DNA from: Pararobbsia silviterrae
Lineage (GTDB): Bacteria > Pseudomonadota > Gammaproteobacteria > Burkholderiales > Burkholderiaceae
DNA length: 64,000 nt
NCBI RefSeq assembly: GCF_003628125.1
Contig: NZ_RBZU01000007.1
Coordinates: forward strand, 62,363 to 126,362
Direction: 5' to 3'
Both the position numbers and the translations under genes were made by a program. Each line of letters begins with the position of its first letter. The stretch's first letter is position 1. The notes below the pieces were generated by a model. That model saw only the letters and a list, made by a program, of their open reading frames with translations. It did no database searches and was not told where the DNA came from. Of this stretch, positions 54,091-62,501 are shown piece by piece.

Positions 54091-55017
54091 ATGAGCGAGC
54101 AAGACCTTCACCCTGAAAGCAGCGAGTCCGAGGCGCGCCGGCGCCGCATGGAAGAGGAACTGATCGACAGCTATGACGAAGAGCTCGAGATGGAAGTCGA
54201 CGACCGGATCCTGACGGCCGACGGATCCCTCGACGACGAGGCTCGCGCGTTTCGCAAGACGTATTTCCGCGAGCTGTTCCGCCTGCAGGGCGAACTCGTC
54301 AAGCTCCAGGATTGGGTCGTCAGCACGGGACACCGGCTCGTCGTGCTGTTCGAGGGCCGCGACGCGGCCGGCAAAGGCGGGGCGATCAAGCGCATCACGC
54401 AACGGCTGAATCCGCGTGTGTGCCGCGTCGCGGCGCTACCCGCGCCGAACAACCGCGAACGCACGCAATGGTATTTCCAGCGCTATGCGGCACATTTGCC
54501 CGCGGGCGGAGAAATCGTGCTGTTCGACCGAAGCTGGTATAACCGCGCGGGCGTCGAGCGCGTGATGGGCTTCTGCACCGACGACGAATACGAAGAGTTC
54601 TTCCGCTCCGTGCCCGAGTTCGAAAAGATGCTCGTGCGTAGCGGAATTCAGATCGTCAAATATTGGTTTTCGATCACGGACCAGGAGCAGGAGGTGCGTT
54701 TCCAGAGCCGCATCGAGGATCCGCTCAAGCAATGGAAACTGAGCCCGATGGATCTCGAAAGCCGTCGGCGCTGGGAACTCTATACGCAGGCGAAAGAGGT
54801 CATGCTCCAGCGCTCGCATATTCCCGAAGCGCCGTGGTGGGTCGTGCAGGCCGTCGACAAGAAGCGCGCCCGGCTCAACTGCATTCAGCATCTGCTGAAT
54901 CAGGTGCCTTATCACGAGGTCGAGCATACGGCCGTGCATCTGCCGCAGCGCGAACATCATGAAGACTATCTGCGGCAACCCGTGCCGACGTCGATGATCG
55001 TGCCCGAGCTGTATTGA
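54091..55017 (+). CDS. ppk2: Polyphosphate kinase 2
   Basis: A 308-residue PPK2 (class I) enzyme that uses polyphosphate to phosphorylate GDP or ADP. It has the Walker A EGRDAAGKGG (about 88-97), the Walker B/lid FDRSWYNR (146-152) and PMDLESRRRW, a conserved PPK2 helix. The acidic N-terminal extension (residues 1-45) is common in one-domain PPK2 proteins. ATG 54091 has AGGAG about 7 bases upstream; an upstream frame to 53821 overlaps the IclR gene and is rejected. It ends before a candidate hairpin terminator. Confidence 0.95.
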   Translation: MSEQDLHPESSESEARRRRMEEELIDSYDEELEMEVDDRILTADGSLDDEARAFRKTYFRELFRLQGELVKLQDWVVSTGHRLVVLFEGRDAAGKGGAIKRITQRLNPRVCRVAALPAPNNRERTQWYFQRYAAHLPAGGEIVLFDRSWYNRAGVERVMGFCTDDEYEEFFRSVPEFEKMLVRSGIQIVKYWFSITDQEQEVRFQSRIEDPLKQWKLSPMDLESRRRWELYTQAKEVMLQRSHIPEAPWWVVQAVDKKRARLNCIQHLLNQVPYHEVEHTAVHLPQREHHEDYLRQPVPTSMIVPELY

Positions 55018-55063
55018 TTGCCAGGTGCGTCGATTGTCTCGCTCGGGACGATCGACGCGCGGC

Positions 55064-55091
55064 GGGCGCACAAGCGTGAGTGTGCCCGTTT
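55064..55091. terminator. Hairpin between PPK2 and the S4 protein gene
   Basis: GGGCGCAC, 8-base loop AAGCGTGA, GTGTGCCC, then GTTT: an 8-bp stem with one G-U pair in the gap between convergent genes. Probable terminator of ppk2. Confidence 0.6.
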
Positions 55092-55101
55092 GACCCGCCC
55101 G

Positions 55102-55129
55102 CTTACCCTGCCTTACTTACCCTGCCTTA
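55102..55129. repeat. 14-bp tandem duplication at the S4 gene stop
   Basis: CTTACCCTGCCTTA occurs twice in direct tandem, 55102-55115 and 55116-55129. The TAA stop of the minus-strand S4 gene (55117-55119) lies inside the second copy. Confidence 0.85.
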
Positions 55130-55335
55130 ACCTCGATGCGCACGTCGCCGCACAAGACGACCTGACCCGCGCGTATTTTCGCGGTCTTGCGCGTTTCGAG
55201 TTGACGATCGACCTTCACGAGTCCGTCGGCGACGAGCATCTTGCCCGCGCCGCCGCTGTCGCACAGCCCGACGAGCTTGAGCAATTGATTGACTTCGACG
55301 TACTCGCCTTCGAGCGTGAATTCGATATTCGGCAT
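55117..55335 (-). CDS. S4-domain RNA-binding protein (YbcJ-like)
   Basis: A 72-residue protein consisting of one S4 domain: IEFTLEGEYVEVNQLLKLVGLC, then GGAGKMLVADGLVKVD and TRKTAKIRAGQVV. This is the compact form of the YbcJ/YlmH-like RNA-binding motif. The exact RNA target is unknown. Stop codon in the 14-bp duplication. Confidence 0.88.
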   Translation of the reverse strand: MPNIEFTLEGEYVEVNQLLKLVGLCDSGGAGKMLVADGLVKVDRQLETRKTAKIRAGQVVLCGDVRIEVKAG

Positions 55336-55383
55336 CGTGGCTCCTTGTGGAATGGACCGCGAGTGTAGCCGACCCCTCTCGAT

Positions 55384-55647
55384 TTACAAGTCGGCGGCGG
55401 GATCGTCGTCGATCGAATAACGGCCGAAGTCCGAAAGATCGGGGTCCGCGCAAAACGCGCGTATGACATCGCGCGCATAGTCCTCGATCGCATTGTCGTA
55501 CTCGGGCGTGCCTTCGACGAAATCCGCATGACACGGTTTACCCTGAGCCTTGCGAATGCAGGCGACGGCCTGGCTCAGCGCTCTGAGCGCCGCATACCGG
55601 GGATGCCGAGGGTGAATGAAGGGAAGATCGTGCGGTGTCATCGTCAT
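55384..55647 (-). CDS. Unknown protein with an RKAQGKP domain
   Basis: About 87 residues from ATG 55647 (MTMTPHDLPFIHPR). The C-terminal 50 residues, IRKAQGKPCHADFVEGTPEY and AIEDYARDVIRAF, resemble the C-terminal end of the protein at 59169-59864 (VRKAQGKPTYADLDPND, LDDFVADVFRAM), so the two form a small family. No membrane segment or signal. Function unknown. Confidence 0.7.
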   Translation of the reverse strand: MTMTPHDLPFIHPRHPRYAALRALSQAVACIRKAQGKPCHADFVEGTPEYDNAIEDYARDVIRAFCADPDLSDFGRYSIDDDPAADL

Positions 55648-56234
55648 GATTTCGGCATTCCGCGCGCGAACTTTATGCGCAAAATTCCAAATCCATTCGA
55701 GGTTCCGCTCGAAAGCGCGAAGACGGATGTTTAGCCTTGCTCCTAAACATCTCAAATAAGCCGGTTCGTACTTTTGAGATGATATGTATGGCTGTCTGTT
55801 TCATTTCGCAGATCGCTTGGCGCGTCGATTAGGGTCGCGCGTCAGGGGACGCGCGATGCACCGCTTGATATGGCGTTCAATGTAACGCTCGACGTGGTCA
55901 GTGAGGCGTGTCGCTCACGACAGCCTATCGCGAACCATAGCCGATGATGTCAGACGCGTTGGACTGCATTGCATATCGCCACGCGTTGCCTGACGTTTGG
56001 ACTTGGCGTCTGCGCGCGGGCCAAGGCCTAAGCTGCACATGCCGATCAAGACGTTGTAATGTCATGCCTGCATTGCCACCTTAGTCTTTCAATTTACTTT
56101 CAATGCAATGCTTGACGGCCGTCATGCGGATTCGAACGCGGACTCGAATCGGCACGTACACCCGGCCGGCAAGCGGACATCCATACACAATACGCGGCGC
56201 GCACGCAGCGCCGCGGCGCAGGAATGCCACACTC
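55648..56234. other. Intergenic region with inverted repeat
   Basis: About 590 bases with no supported gene. A 9-bp inverted repeat CATCTCAAA (55748-55756) / TTTGAGATG (55773-55781) with a 16-base spacer lies about 100 bases upstream of the minus-strand gene and may be an operator or RNA hairpin. AtoE promoter elements probably lie nearer 56100-56200. Confidence 0.4.
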
Positions 56235-57623
56235 ATGCAAAAGAACTCTGATCCCCACGCAGCCGCGACCGGCGCGCGACGTTCACGCGGCGTCGTCGCA
56301 AGCCTTGTCTATGTCTTCGAGCAGGTCATGCCCGACCCGTTCGTACTCTCGATCGGATTGACGCTCGTCGTCATCATCCTCGCGCGCTTTTTCGGTCCGC
56401 ATGGCGACTTGCCGACCGTATTGAGCGCCTGGTACGAAGGCACCTTCAAAATCCTCGGCTTTGCGCTGCAGATGATCCTGATTCTCGCGACCGGCTATGC
56501 GATCGCCGCCGCGCCGGTCGTGCAGCGCGGCTTGCGCGCGCTTGCCGCGGGCGTCCAGACCCCGGGTCGCGCGGCCTTGCTCGTGTTTCCGGTGGTCGGG
56601 ATCGCGGCATGGCTCAACTGGGGACTCGGGCTCGTCGTCGGCGCCCTGCTCTCGCGCGAAATCGCGCGACGCTCGCGGATCGACTTCGCATGGCTCGTCG
56701 CGGGCAGCTATTCCGCGTGGTCGGTCTGCAATAGCGGCCTGTCGAGCTCGATCGCCTTGTCCCAGGCTTCACACGGCAATGCGCTGAACCTCGTCGAAAA
56801 AGCGACGGGACAGGTCATTCCGCTCACGCAGACCGTGTTCGCGCCGTTCGTGCTCGTGCCGACGATTCTCGTCGTCGTGGTGATGGGCGTGATCTTCGTG
56901 CTTATTCATCCGAAGGACCTCGATGTCGAACCGTACGTCGAGCGCGGCGCGGACGCGCCGGTCGAGCGCGATGCGCATTCGCGCGAATCCGCCGCGAATT
57001 CGTTCGCTGCGCGCGCCGAGCGCTCGATCCTCGGCACGCTGCTGCTGCTCGTGCTCGGCGTCGGGTATCTCGGTATGACGTGGTCGACGAAAGGCTTCGA
57101 ACTCGACATCAACACGACGATTCTGATCTTCCTGCTCGTCGGTCTCGCGCTGCAACGCACGCCGATCGCGTACGCCGAAGCGATCCGGCGCGCGGCCGCG
57201 CAGACCGGACCGATGCTGCTTCAGTACCCGGTCTATGGCGGCATCATGGGGATCATGACCGGCACCGGGCTCGCGTCGGTCATCGCAAAAGCCTTCGTCG
57301 CGATCGCGACGCCCGCGACGCTCGCGGTCTGGAGCTTCCTGAGTTCGCTGATCATCACGCTGCTGATCCCGAGCGCGGGCGGACATTGGGCCGTTCAGGG
57401 TCCGTTCGTGCTCCCCGCGGCTCTCGCGATTCATGCCGACGTCGCACGCACGGCCATGGGCGTCGCGATGGCCGAAAACGTATCGAATATGCTGCAGCCG
57501 TTCTGGGCGGTGCCCGTCGTCGCGATCGCGGGCATCCGGATCCAGCGCGTCATGGGTTACACGGCGCTCACGTTCGTCGTGTCGCTCGTGATCTATCTGT
57601 TGGCGCTCTGGCTCATTCCCTGA
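56235..57623 (+). CDS. atoE: Short-chain fatty acid transporter, AtoE family
   Basis: A 462-residue inner-membrane protein with about 12 hydrophobic segments and the AtoE signatures GLGLVVGALLSREIARR, GSYSAWSVCNSGLSSSIAL, LLIPSAGGHWAVQGPFVLPAA and MLQPFWAVPVVAIAGI. It likely imports short-chain fatty or keto acids. The ATG at 56235 has AGGA upstream; an earlier frame start at 56103 adds an arginine-rich lead that is unlikely. No ato catabolic genes are adjacent. Confidence 0.9.
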   Translation: MQKNSDPHAAATGARRSRGVVASLVYVFEQVMPDPFVLSIGLTLVVIILARFFGPHGDLPTVLSAWYEGTFKILGFALQMILILATGYAIAAAPVVQRGLRALAAGVQTPGRAALLVFPVVGIAAWLNWGLGLVVGALLSREIARRSRIDFAWLVAGSYSAWSVCNSGLSSSIALSQASHGNALNLVEKATGQVIPLTQTVFAPFVLVPTILVVVVMGVIFVLIHPKDLDVEPYVERGADAPVERDAHSRESAANSFAARAERSILGTLLLLVLGVGYLGMTWSTKGFELDINTTILIFLLVGLALQRTPIAYAEAIRRAAAQTGPMLLQYPVYGGIMGIMTGTGLASVIAKAFVAIATPATLAVWSFLSSLIITLLIPSAGGHWAVQGPFVLPAALAIHADVARTAMGVAMAENVSNMLQPFWAVPVVAIAGIRIQRVMGYTALTFVVSLVIYLLALWLIP

Positions 57624-57659
57624 TCCAATACGGGCTTCGTCCACCGCGCCGAGGCCCGC

Positions 57660-57986
57660 TTGAAACTCATCGACATCACCGGACTCGCGGCTGCCGCCGC
57701 GCAATTCGCCGACGAACGCGCCTGGCATAAATACCATTCGCCCAAGAATCTCGCGATGGCGCTGAGCGTCGAAGCGGCCGAACTCGTCGAGATTTTCCAG
57801 TGGTCGACCGAAGATGAATCGCGCGCCGTCATGCAAAGCGATGAAGCCGATCACGTGCGGCAGGAACTCGCCGACATCGCGATTTATCTCGCGCAGCTTT
57901 GCAATGTCATGAAGGTCGATTTGAATGCGGCGGTCGAGGCGAAAATCGTCATGAACGCGCGCAAATATCCGCGACCCGATGCGTGA
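57660..57986 (+). CDS. MazG-like nucleotide pyrophosphohydrolase
   Basis: A 108-residue all-alpha NTP pyrophosphatase. The conserved metal-binding ExxE/ExxD pattern is seen as LSVEAAELVEIFQW and QELADIAIYLAQL. The size and motif spacing fit the dimeric dCTPase/RS21-C6-like branch, which degrades abnormal or excess nucleotides. The TTG at 57660 is used as start because GAGG lies about 7 bases upstream and the domain begins right away. It is 36 bases after atoE and may be co-transcribed with it. Confidence 0.88.
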   Translation: MKLIDITGLAAAAAQFADERAWHKYHSPKNLAMALSVEAAELVEIFQWSTEDESRAVMQSDEADHVRQELADIAIYLAQLCNVMKVDLNAAVEAKIVMNARKYPRPDA

Positions 57987-58120
57987 TGCGTCCGGCGCGC
58001 GGCCTGATCGACGCGCTTGACTGCGTCAAGGACGCTCAAGGTACTGAAGGTTAAGGTACTTAAGGCGCCGAATAGCCCTTAAGACGCCGAGTGCCGCATC
58101 GCGGCGCTTGTGTGGCGCAC

Positions 58121-58684
58121 TCAGCGACGCGAAGACGGCAACATACGCGACAGCAGCCCGTCTCGATCGATGATCAGATGCTTGAGCACGCCGAGCAGAT
58201 GCAGGCCGATCACGACGAGCAATGCCCAGGCAAGTGTGTGATGCACCTGCTTGAGGACGTCCCGCAGCGCCGGATCCTTGTCGATGAGCATCGGCAAACG
58301 CACGAGCCCCAGATACATGACGGGAATGCCGGCCGCCGAGTTATACGCGTAGCCCGACATCGGCACGGCGAACATCAGCAGATACAGCGCGAAATGCACG
58401 GCATGCGATGCGCCGATCTGCCACTTCGGCATGCCGTACGGCAACGGCGGCGCACGATGCGTCAGACGCCAGAGCAGGCGCACGAGCACAAGCGCGAACA
58501 CGGTCACGCCGATCCATTTATGCCATGAGAAATACCGGAGCTTGGTCGGCGTGAAGCCCGGGATGTCGGTCATCACGAAGCCGATCCAGAATGCGCCCGC
58601 GATCAGGATCGCAATGATCCAATGCAGGGATATCGCGGTGCCCGTATAACGGGACGGGACCGAACTGGCGCGGAATCGTGTCAT
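58121..58684 (-). CDS. Cytochrome b561
   Basis: A 187-residue four-helix membrane cytochrome. Histidines in SLHWIIAIL, SWHKWIGV, HAVHFALYLL and VHHTLAWALL give the bis-His haem ligands of the bacterial b561 family (YodB/CybB type). It is thought to move electrons between the quinone pool and periplasmic partners, for example superoxide. It lies opposite MazG-like gene's 3' end with about 134 bases between. Confidence 0.93.
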   Translation of the reverse strand: MTRFRASSVPSRYTGTAISLHWIIAILIAGAFWIGFVMTDIPGFTPTKLRYFSWHKWIGVTVFALVLVRLLWRLTHRAPPLPYGMPKWQIGASHAVHFALYLLMFAVPMSGYAYNSAAGIPVMYLGLVRLPMLIDKDPALRDVLKQVHHTLAWALLVVIGLHLLGVLKHLIIDRDGLLSRMLPSSRR

Positions 58685-59168
58685 CGGCTACACCTCGGCG
58701 TCGGGCCATTCATCGGAGTAAGGCGACCGCCCGGGTTCCGCCTCGTCGCGGTCGCGCGGCGGATTCGGGATCGGACCCGCTTACCCGGATCGCATGCCAT
58801 GGAAATTGCGAAAGACTATAGCGCAACCCGATCGATATGCTCAGTCGGCCTGTTCGCGTACGCGAGCCCCGCATCGCGAGACCGATTGGCGCCGCCGCGA
58901 CACGCATTGAGACGCAGCGTCAAGTCGTGACACATGATTGCGGTAGAGTCCGCGCGGCCCGCGCTGTTGCGTGCATACACGGATTGACAGCCTGAATTCA
59001 CCACCCGCCAAGCCGCCGCCCCCTTGACGAAGGGCTCGACGCGCGATGCGCGAGCGCGTCCCGCTCTTCGCGTTTGAATTGCTTCGCGTACGATGCGAAG
59101 GTCGGAGCGGGCTTAGCCATATTGCAAATCATTGCAGTGAACTTTCAGCGCCGTCAGTTGAAGTTACA
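58685..59168. other. Intergenic region
   Basis: About 480 bases. Short frames here lack support; nothing beyond promoter sequence for the two flanking genes is visible. Confidence 0.3.
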
Positions 59169-59864
59169 ATGACACACATGTCAGCATTGCTCCGCATTGC
59201 ACGCCGTGTCGCGTCACCGCGTGTTCGACGTCAGGCACGACGCCTTCCGCGCCGCGTGGGCACGCACGCCATGCGCGTTCATACCTTTCAGATCGTGAAT
59301 CGGCTTCAACTCAGACCCACGCTGCTGGGTCCGCGTCTCGTGCGCCCGAGCGAAATGCGGCGCGCGCGCCGCGCCGGCATTCCCTGCGCGCTGGGCCGTG
59401 CCGCGGCCGCATTCGACGCGCTGTCGCCGCGCATCGCGCATAGCGTGCGACGCCGGCAGGCTCAGGCGCGCGCGCGCGTGCGCGCGACCCAAGGCACGCC
59501 GCGCCGATGGATCGACAAACTGTCGAGCGCGGCGACCTGGGCGGTCACGATTCGGCGCGACGCGAGCGCATCGCGCACGTTCGACCGAGACTTGCGCGCG
59601 CTCGACGCGTCCAATCATGCGGGACGCCCGCCCGTCTATCCGAACGCGCGCGCCGGCACCGGACATACCGGCGTCCAATACGACGCCTCGCGCAATATCT
59701 ACGCGTCGATGGATGTGATCGAGGCCTACGTCGATACCGTCCGCAAAGCGCAGGGGAAACCGACCTACGCGGATCTCGATCCGAACGACGCGGATTTCGA
59801 AGCGCAGCTCGACGATTTCGTCGCCGACGTGTTTCGCGCGATGGGTGCATCGCCGCCGGCCTAG
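59169..59864 (+). CDS. Unknown basic protein with C-terminal RKAQGKP domain
   Basis: About 231 residues from ATG 59169 (an upstream ATG at 59046 adds 41 residues). The first 120 residues are very Arg-rich (RIARRVASPRVRRQARRLPR), and the last 50 form the same domain as in the protein at 55384 (VRKAQGKPTYADLDPNDADF, DDFVADVFRAMG). Codon use is host-like. Function unknown; the basic part might bind nucleic acid. The frame is open in a high-GC region, so the N-terminal half deserves caution. Confidence 0.6.
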   Translation: MTHMSALLRIARRVASPRVRRQARRLPRRVGTHAMRVHTFQIVNRLQLRPTLLGPRLVRPSEMRRARRAGIPCALGRAAAAFDALSPRIAHSVRRRQAQARARVRATQGTPRRWIDKLSSAATWAVTIRRDASASRTFDRDLRALDASNHAGRPPVYPNARAGTGHTGVQYDASRNIYASMDVIEAYVDTVRKAQGKPTYADLDPNDADFEAQLDDFVADVFRAMGASPPA

Positions 59865-60107
59865 CGCCGAGTCCCGTTCGACTCCCCGGCTTGGAAACGT
59901 TCGAACGTTCGATCGAACGCAGCGTAACGCCGCGTGAGCCCTGTTCGGGATAATCCCAAGGGCGCGCGCAAAGCCTCGATCCGTGCGCGTCCGCACGCGT
60001 AAACGCATGTTTTCAAGGCCTGTCTCAGTCTGTCGATTCGCGTGTTCTCTTGTATCGTGATGTGCACCGACGCCGGGTCCGCGCGCCGTCACGAACCGGA
60101 TACTCCG

Positions 60108-60581
60108 ATGCCCTACAACGACTACGACCGGCAGATGCCCTATGCGACCGGGCTCCCTGTCATGCAGACCGCATCGCATCGCCGCGTGCTCGTCGTCGAT
60201 GATGACGTCGAGCTCGCCCGATCGATGGTCACGATCCTTGAAGTCGAGGGATTCAGCGCGCGCCATGTGAGCACCGGTCTCGATGCCGTGCTCATGACGC
60301 GGCGCTGGCAACCGCAGGTCGTGCTGCTCGACTTGAGCATGCCGCAAGGCAACGGCTGGGAGGTCGCGTCGGTGTTGCGTGACGGACTCGCGCCCGATTG
60401 CTTTCTGATCGCGCATTCGGCGTTGCTGCACGAACCGGCCGATATCGTGCGCTGTCGCGAATCGGGCTTCGATGCATGCATGCCCAAGCCATGCGACATC
60501 GATGCGCTATTGACGATGCTCGAGGACTTTTTCGGGCCGGGCACGATGTTCAGGGATGCCAACGTCTCGCGGCATCGCTGA
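60108..60581 (+). CDS. Single-domain response regulator
   Basis: A 157-residue CheY-like receiver with no output domain. Acidic pocket DDD (31-33), phospho-acceptor Asp75 in LLDLSMPQGNGWEV, Ser104 in IAHSALL and Lys127 in MPKP are all in place. It probably acts by protein-protein contact in a phosphorelay; no histidine kinase is in the window. ATG 60108 is used; ATG 60060 and 60042 are in-frame alternatives. Confidence 0.9.
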   Translation: MPYNDYDRQMPYATGLPVMQTASHRRVLVVDDDVELARSMVTILEVEGFSARHVSTGLDAVLMTRRWQPQVVLLDLSMPQGNGWEVASVLRDGLAPDCFLIAHSALLHEPADIVRCRESGFDACMPKPCDIDALLTMLEDFFGPGTMFRDANVSRHR

Positions 60582-60634
60582 AATCCGGCGCGTAGCTTCA
60601 AACACCGGAATTCAGGCAGGTTCAGCGGCCGCGA

Positions 60635-60871
60635 TCAGAACGCGTGGATCGCGGGCCGCTCCGATGCCGGCGGGTAGACGTTCCACGTCCCATCGTCGTG
60701 CCGGAAGAACACGATCGACAAAAGCCCCGTCGGACGGAGCGCTTCGACGCGCACGAAGCGGTGTCGCTGCGCGGGATCGCGCTGAACTTGCGCGACCCTT
60801 GCGGGCATCGACGCGGTGGGTGCGAGCCACTTGTCGACGATCCAATGCAGCGATTTTTCGGTGGCGTTCAT
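60635..60871 (-). CDS. Small conserved-looking unknown protein
   Basis: A 78-residue protein with GGAG about 6 bases before its ATG. It begins MNATEKSLHWIVDKWLAP, ends PPASERPAIHAF and contains the beta-like segment RFVRVEALRPTGLLSIVFFRHDDG. No membrane segment or signal. Function unknown. It is convergent with the response regulator gene. Confidence 0.7.
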   Translation of the reverse strand: MNATEKSLHWIVDKWLAPTASMPARVAQVQRDPAQRHRFVRVEALRPTGLLSIVFFRHDDGTWNVYPPASERPAIHAF

Positions 60872-60976
60872 GATGGTCTCCTACGCGCACAACCCCGTGC
60901 TGTCCTTCTAGTTGTGATAACGGCGAATTTTCGATCCGCTTGAGCGGCCGTTTCGCCGGGTCTGCCTCGACGAACG

Positions 60977-61576
60977 TCAGACGGCCTGAGCCGCGAAGCG
61001 TCCGCTTCTCCTCCCGTAACCGATCAATGCGCGCGCCAGGCTCGCGACCGTTCTGATCGCGATGCGCGGATGCGCGAGACATGCCTCGACCTGTTTGCTG
61101 CGCGCCTCGCCGAAGAGGCACCAAACGCAAAAATGTTCGCAGTTGTTCGTGAGCAGCCGATAGCGGTCCTCGCCGAGCCGGGAACGCGCACGCGCAACGG
61201 CCTCTTCGCCCGTGTATTTCGCAAACGGATGCAAGCGCGCCCACATCGTCTGACCGCGAGCGAAGCATTCGATCGTGACTTCCTCGACCGGCGCGCGTTG
61301 CGCCGCATCGGCAAAGCCCGCGTAGTGCACGACGCGTCCGTGGCCGACATAGACGCCATGATGTTCATAGCCGCGGCGTTGCGTGACCAGATGCGTGCCG
61401 CATGCGGGCTCGCCGATCAGCGGGTAATCGAGCGAGGTCGCGTCGTAGGTGTCCATGACGTCGGTATCCGCATCGTGTGCCACGCCGTCGGGCGTTGCGC
61501 ATGCATCGTGAAAAACCTCGAAGCACGCGGGCGGCGCGATGCGGATCGTCGGGTTCGATTGCGTGAGGGTGTTCAT
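60977..61576 (-). CDS. LRAT domain-containing protein
   Basis: A 199-residue NlpC/P60-superfamily protein of the LRAT type. The triad is visible as H73 in GYEHHGVYVG, H84 in RVVHYAG and the nucleophile Cys146 in the NNCEHFCVWC motif. Relatives are lipid or acyl transferases and proteases in eukaryotes, viruses and bacteria; the bacterial role is not established. ATG 61576 is preferred over 61672 because GAGGCGAG lies about 8 bases upstream. It lies upstream of, and divergent from, the small leader-peptide gene at 62092. Confidence 0.85.
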   Translation of the reverse strand: MNTLTQSNPTIRIAPPACFEVFHDACATPDGVAHDADTDVMDTYDATSLDYPLIGEPACGTHLVTQRRGYEHHGVYVGHGRVVHYAGFADAAQRAPVEEVTIECFARGQTMWARLHPFAKYTGEEAVARARSRLGEDRYRLLTNNCEHFCVWCLFGEARSKQVEACLAHPRIAIRTVASLARALIGYGRRSGRFAAQAV

Positions 61577-62091
61577 GGCTCGCCTCGTTTCGTGACGTCG
61601 CGTGGGTCGGTGTTTCGCCTCATCGGCATCGGTCTCACGCGGTTGCCGAACATCACGCATCAATTGGGCCATGCACGCGATCGCCCCATTCGGCGGGCCT
61701 TCGATCGAAGCACGTCGGCACGGATCGACGAATGTGTTTCAAGTCTGCAAACACGCATCGGCCGCATGCGTTCGTTTGAAACCGACACACGTCGATCCGA
61801 TCGTGCGGCGCATGCAGGCCGCATCGATCCGATCGAGCGCCGACGTGTCGGATAAGTGTTGGATTCGCGCGGGCGCAGCGTGCGCGTCTGTCGGGCGCGC
61901 CCCAACGCGCGGCACGTTTCATTCGAGAATGCATCCGTGCGCAAGCACACCGAACGCCGCGCCATGCAAGGCGTGCGACGCGATGCGCGCGCATCCGCGC
62001 ATCAAAGCGCATCGATGGCATGGCCCTTGCACGACAGGGGCATCGTCATTCAACTCGGCCGTCGATGCGCGGCCCTCATCGGAGTCCCATC
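61577..62091. other. Intergenic region upstream of the leader-peptide gene
   Basis: About 515 bases without a gene I can support; overlapping frames are arginine-rich and look random. It contains the divergent promoters of the LRAT gene and the small peptide gene. Confidence 0.3.
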
Positions 62092-62379
62092 ATGGCTTCC
62101 ATCCGAATCGGTGATCTGAGCCTGAACCTTGCGCTGGACCGCAAGGCCATGTCGGCAATCAAGGGCGGCGGCGCGCCGTGGGTGTTCGGCTGGATCCAGC
62201 CGTACGTGCCGCCGACGCCCGTCGTCTCGAACGTGCCGATCGTGAACCTGTACCAGACCAACAATAGTTTCTATGCTAACCAGATGAACAATCAGTTCCA
62301 GACGATCGACGTGGCCAATACGGGATCGAATGCCGTACTCGTCGTGCCGACGACGGCGACGGGCAGCAACGCAGCGTGA
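62092..62379 (+). CDS. Small peptide precursor with a double-glycine-type leader
   Basis: A 95-residue protein with GGAG about 8 bases before its ATG. The N-terminus, ISIGDL-like MASIRIGDLSLNLALDRKAM then SAIKGGG (Gly 25-27), resembles GG-type leaders cleaved by C39 peptidase-containing ABC exporters. The rest (APWVFGWIQPYVPPTPVV, then Asn/Gln-rich YQTNNSFYANQMNNQFQT and a Thr/Ala tail) has no Cys and few charges. It is flanked by the LRAT gene and a PP2C phosphatase. A secreted peptide or a small self-assembling protein is possible; no exporter is seen in this window. Confidence 0.65.
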   Translation: MASIRIGDLSLNLALDRKAMSAIKGGGAPWVFGWIQPYVPPTPVVSNVPIVNLYQTNNSFYANQMNNQFQTIDVANTGSNAVLVVPTTATGSNAA

Positions 62380-62501
62380 GGATGCCAACCTGGACGTGCG
62401 CGGGGGTGTCGGGCGGATCGGACCGCGCGCGCACGATTGAAGCGGGTGTCATGCGTCGCGGCTGATTCAGCGCGCTGACGCCGGTGACATCAAGGTGCGC
62501 C

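Noticed and set aside
58041-58080. Terminator after the MazG-like gene
   Set aside because: CTTAAGG...CCTTAAG forms a 7-bp stem with an 11-base loop but no T run, so it is not supported.
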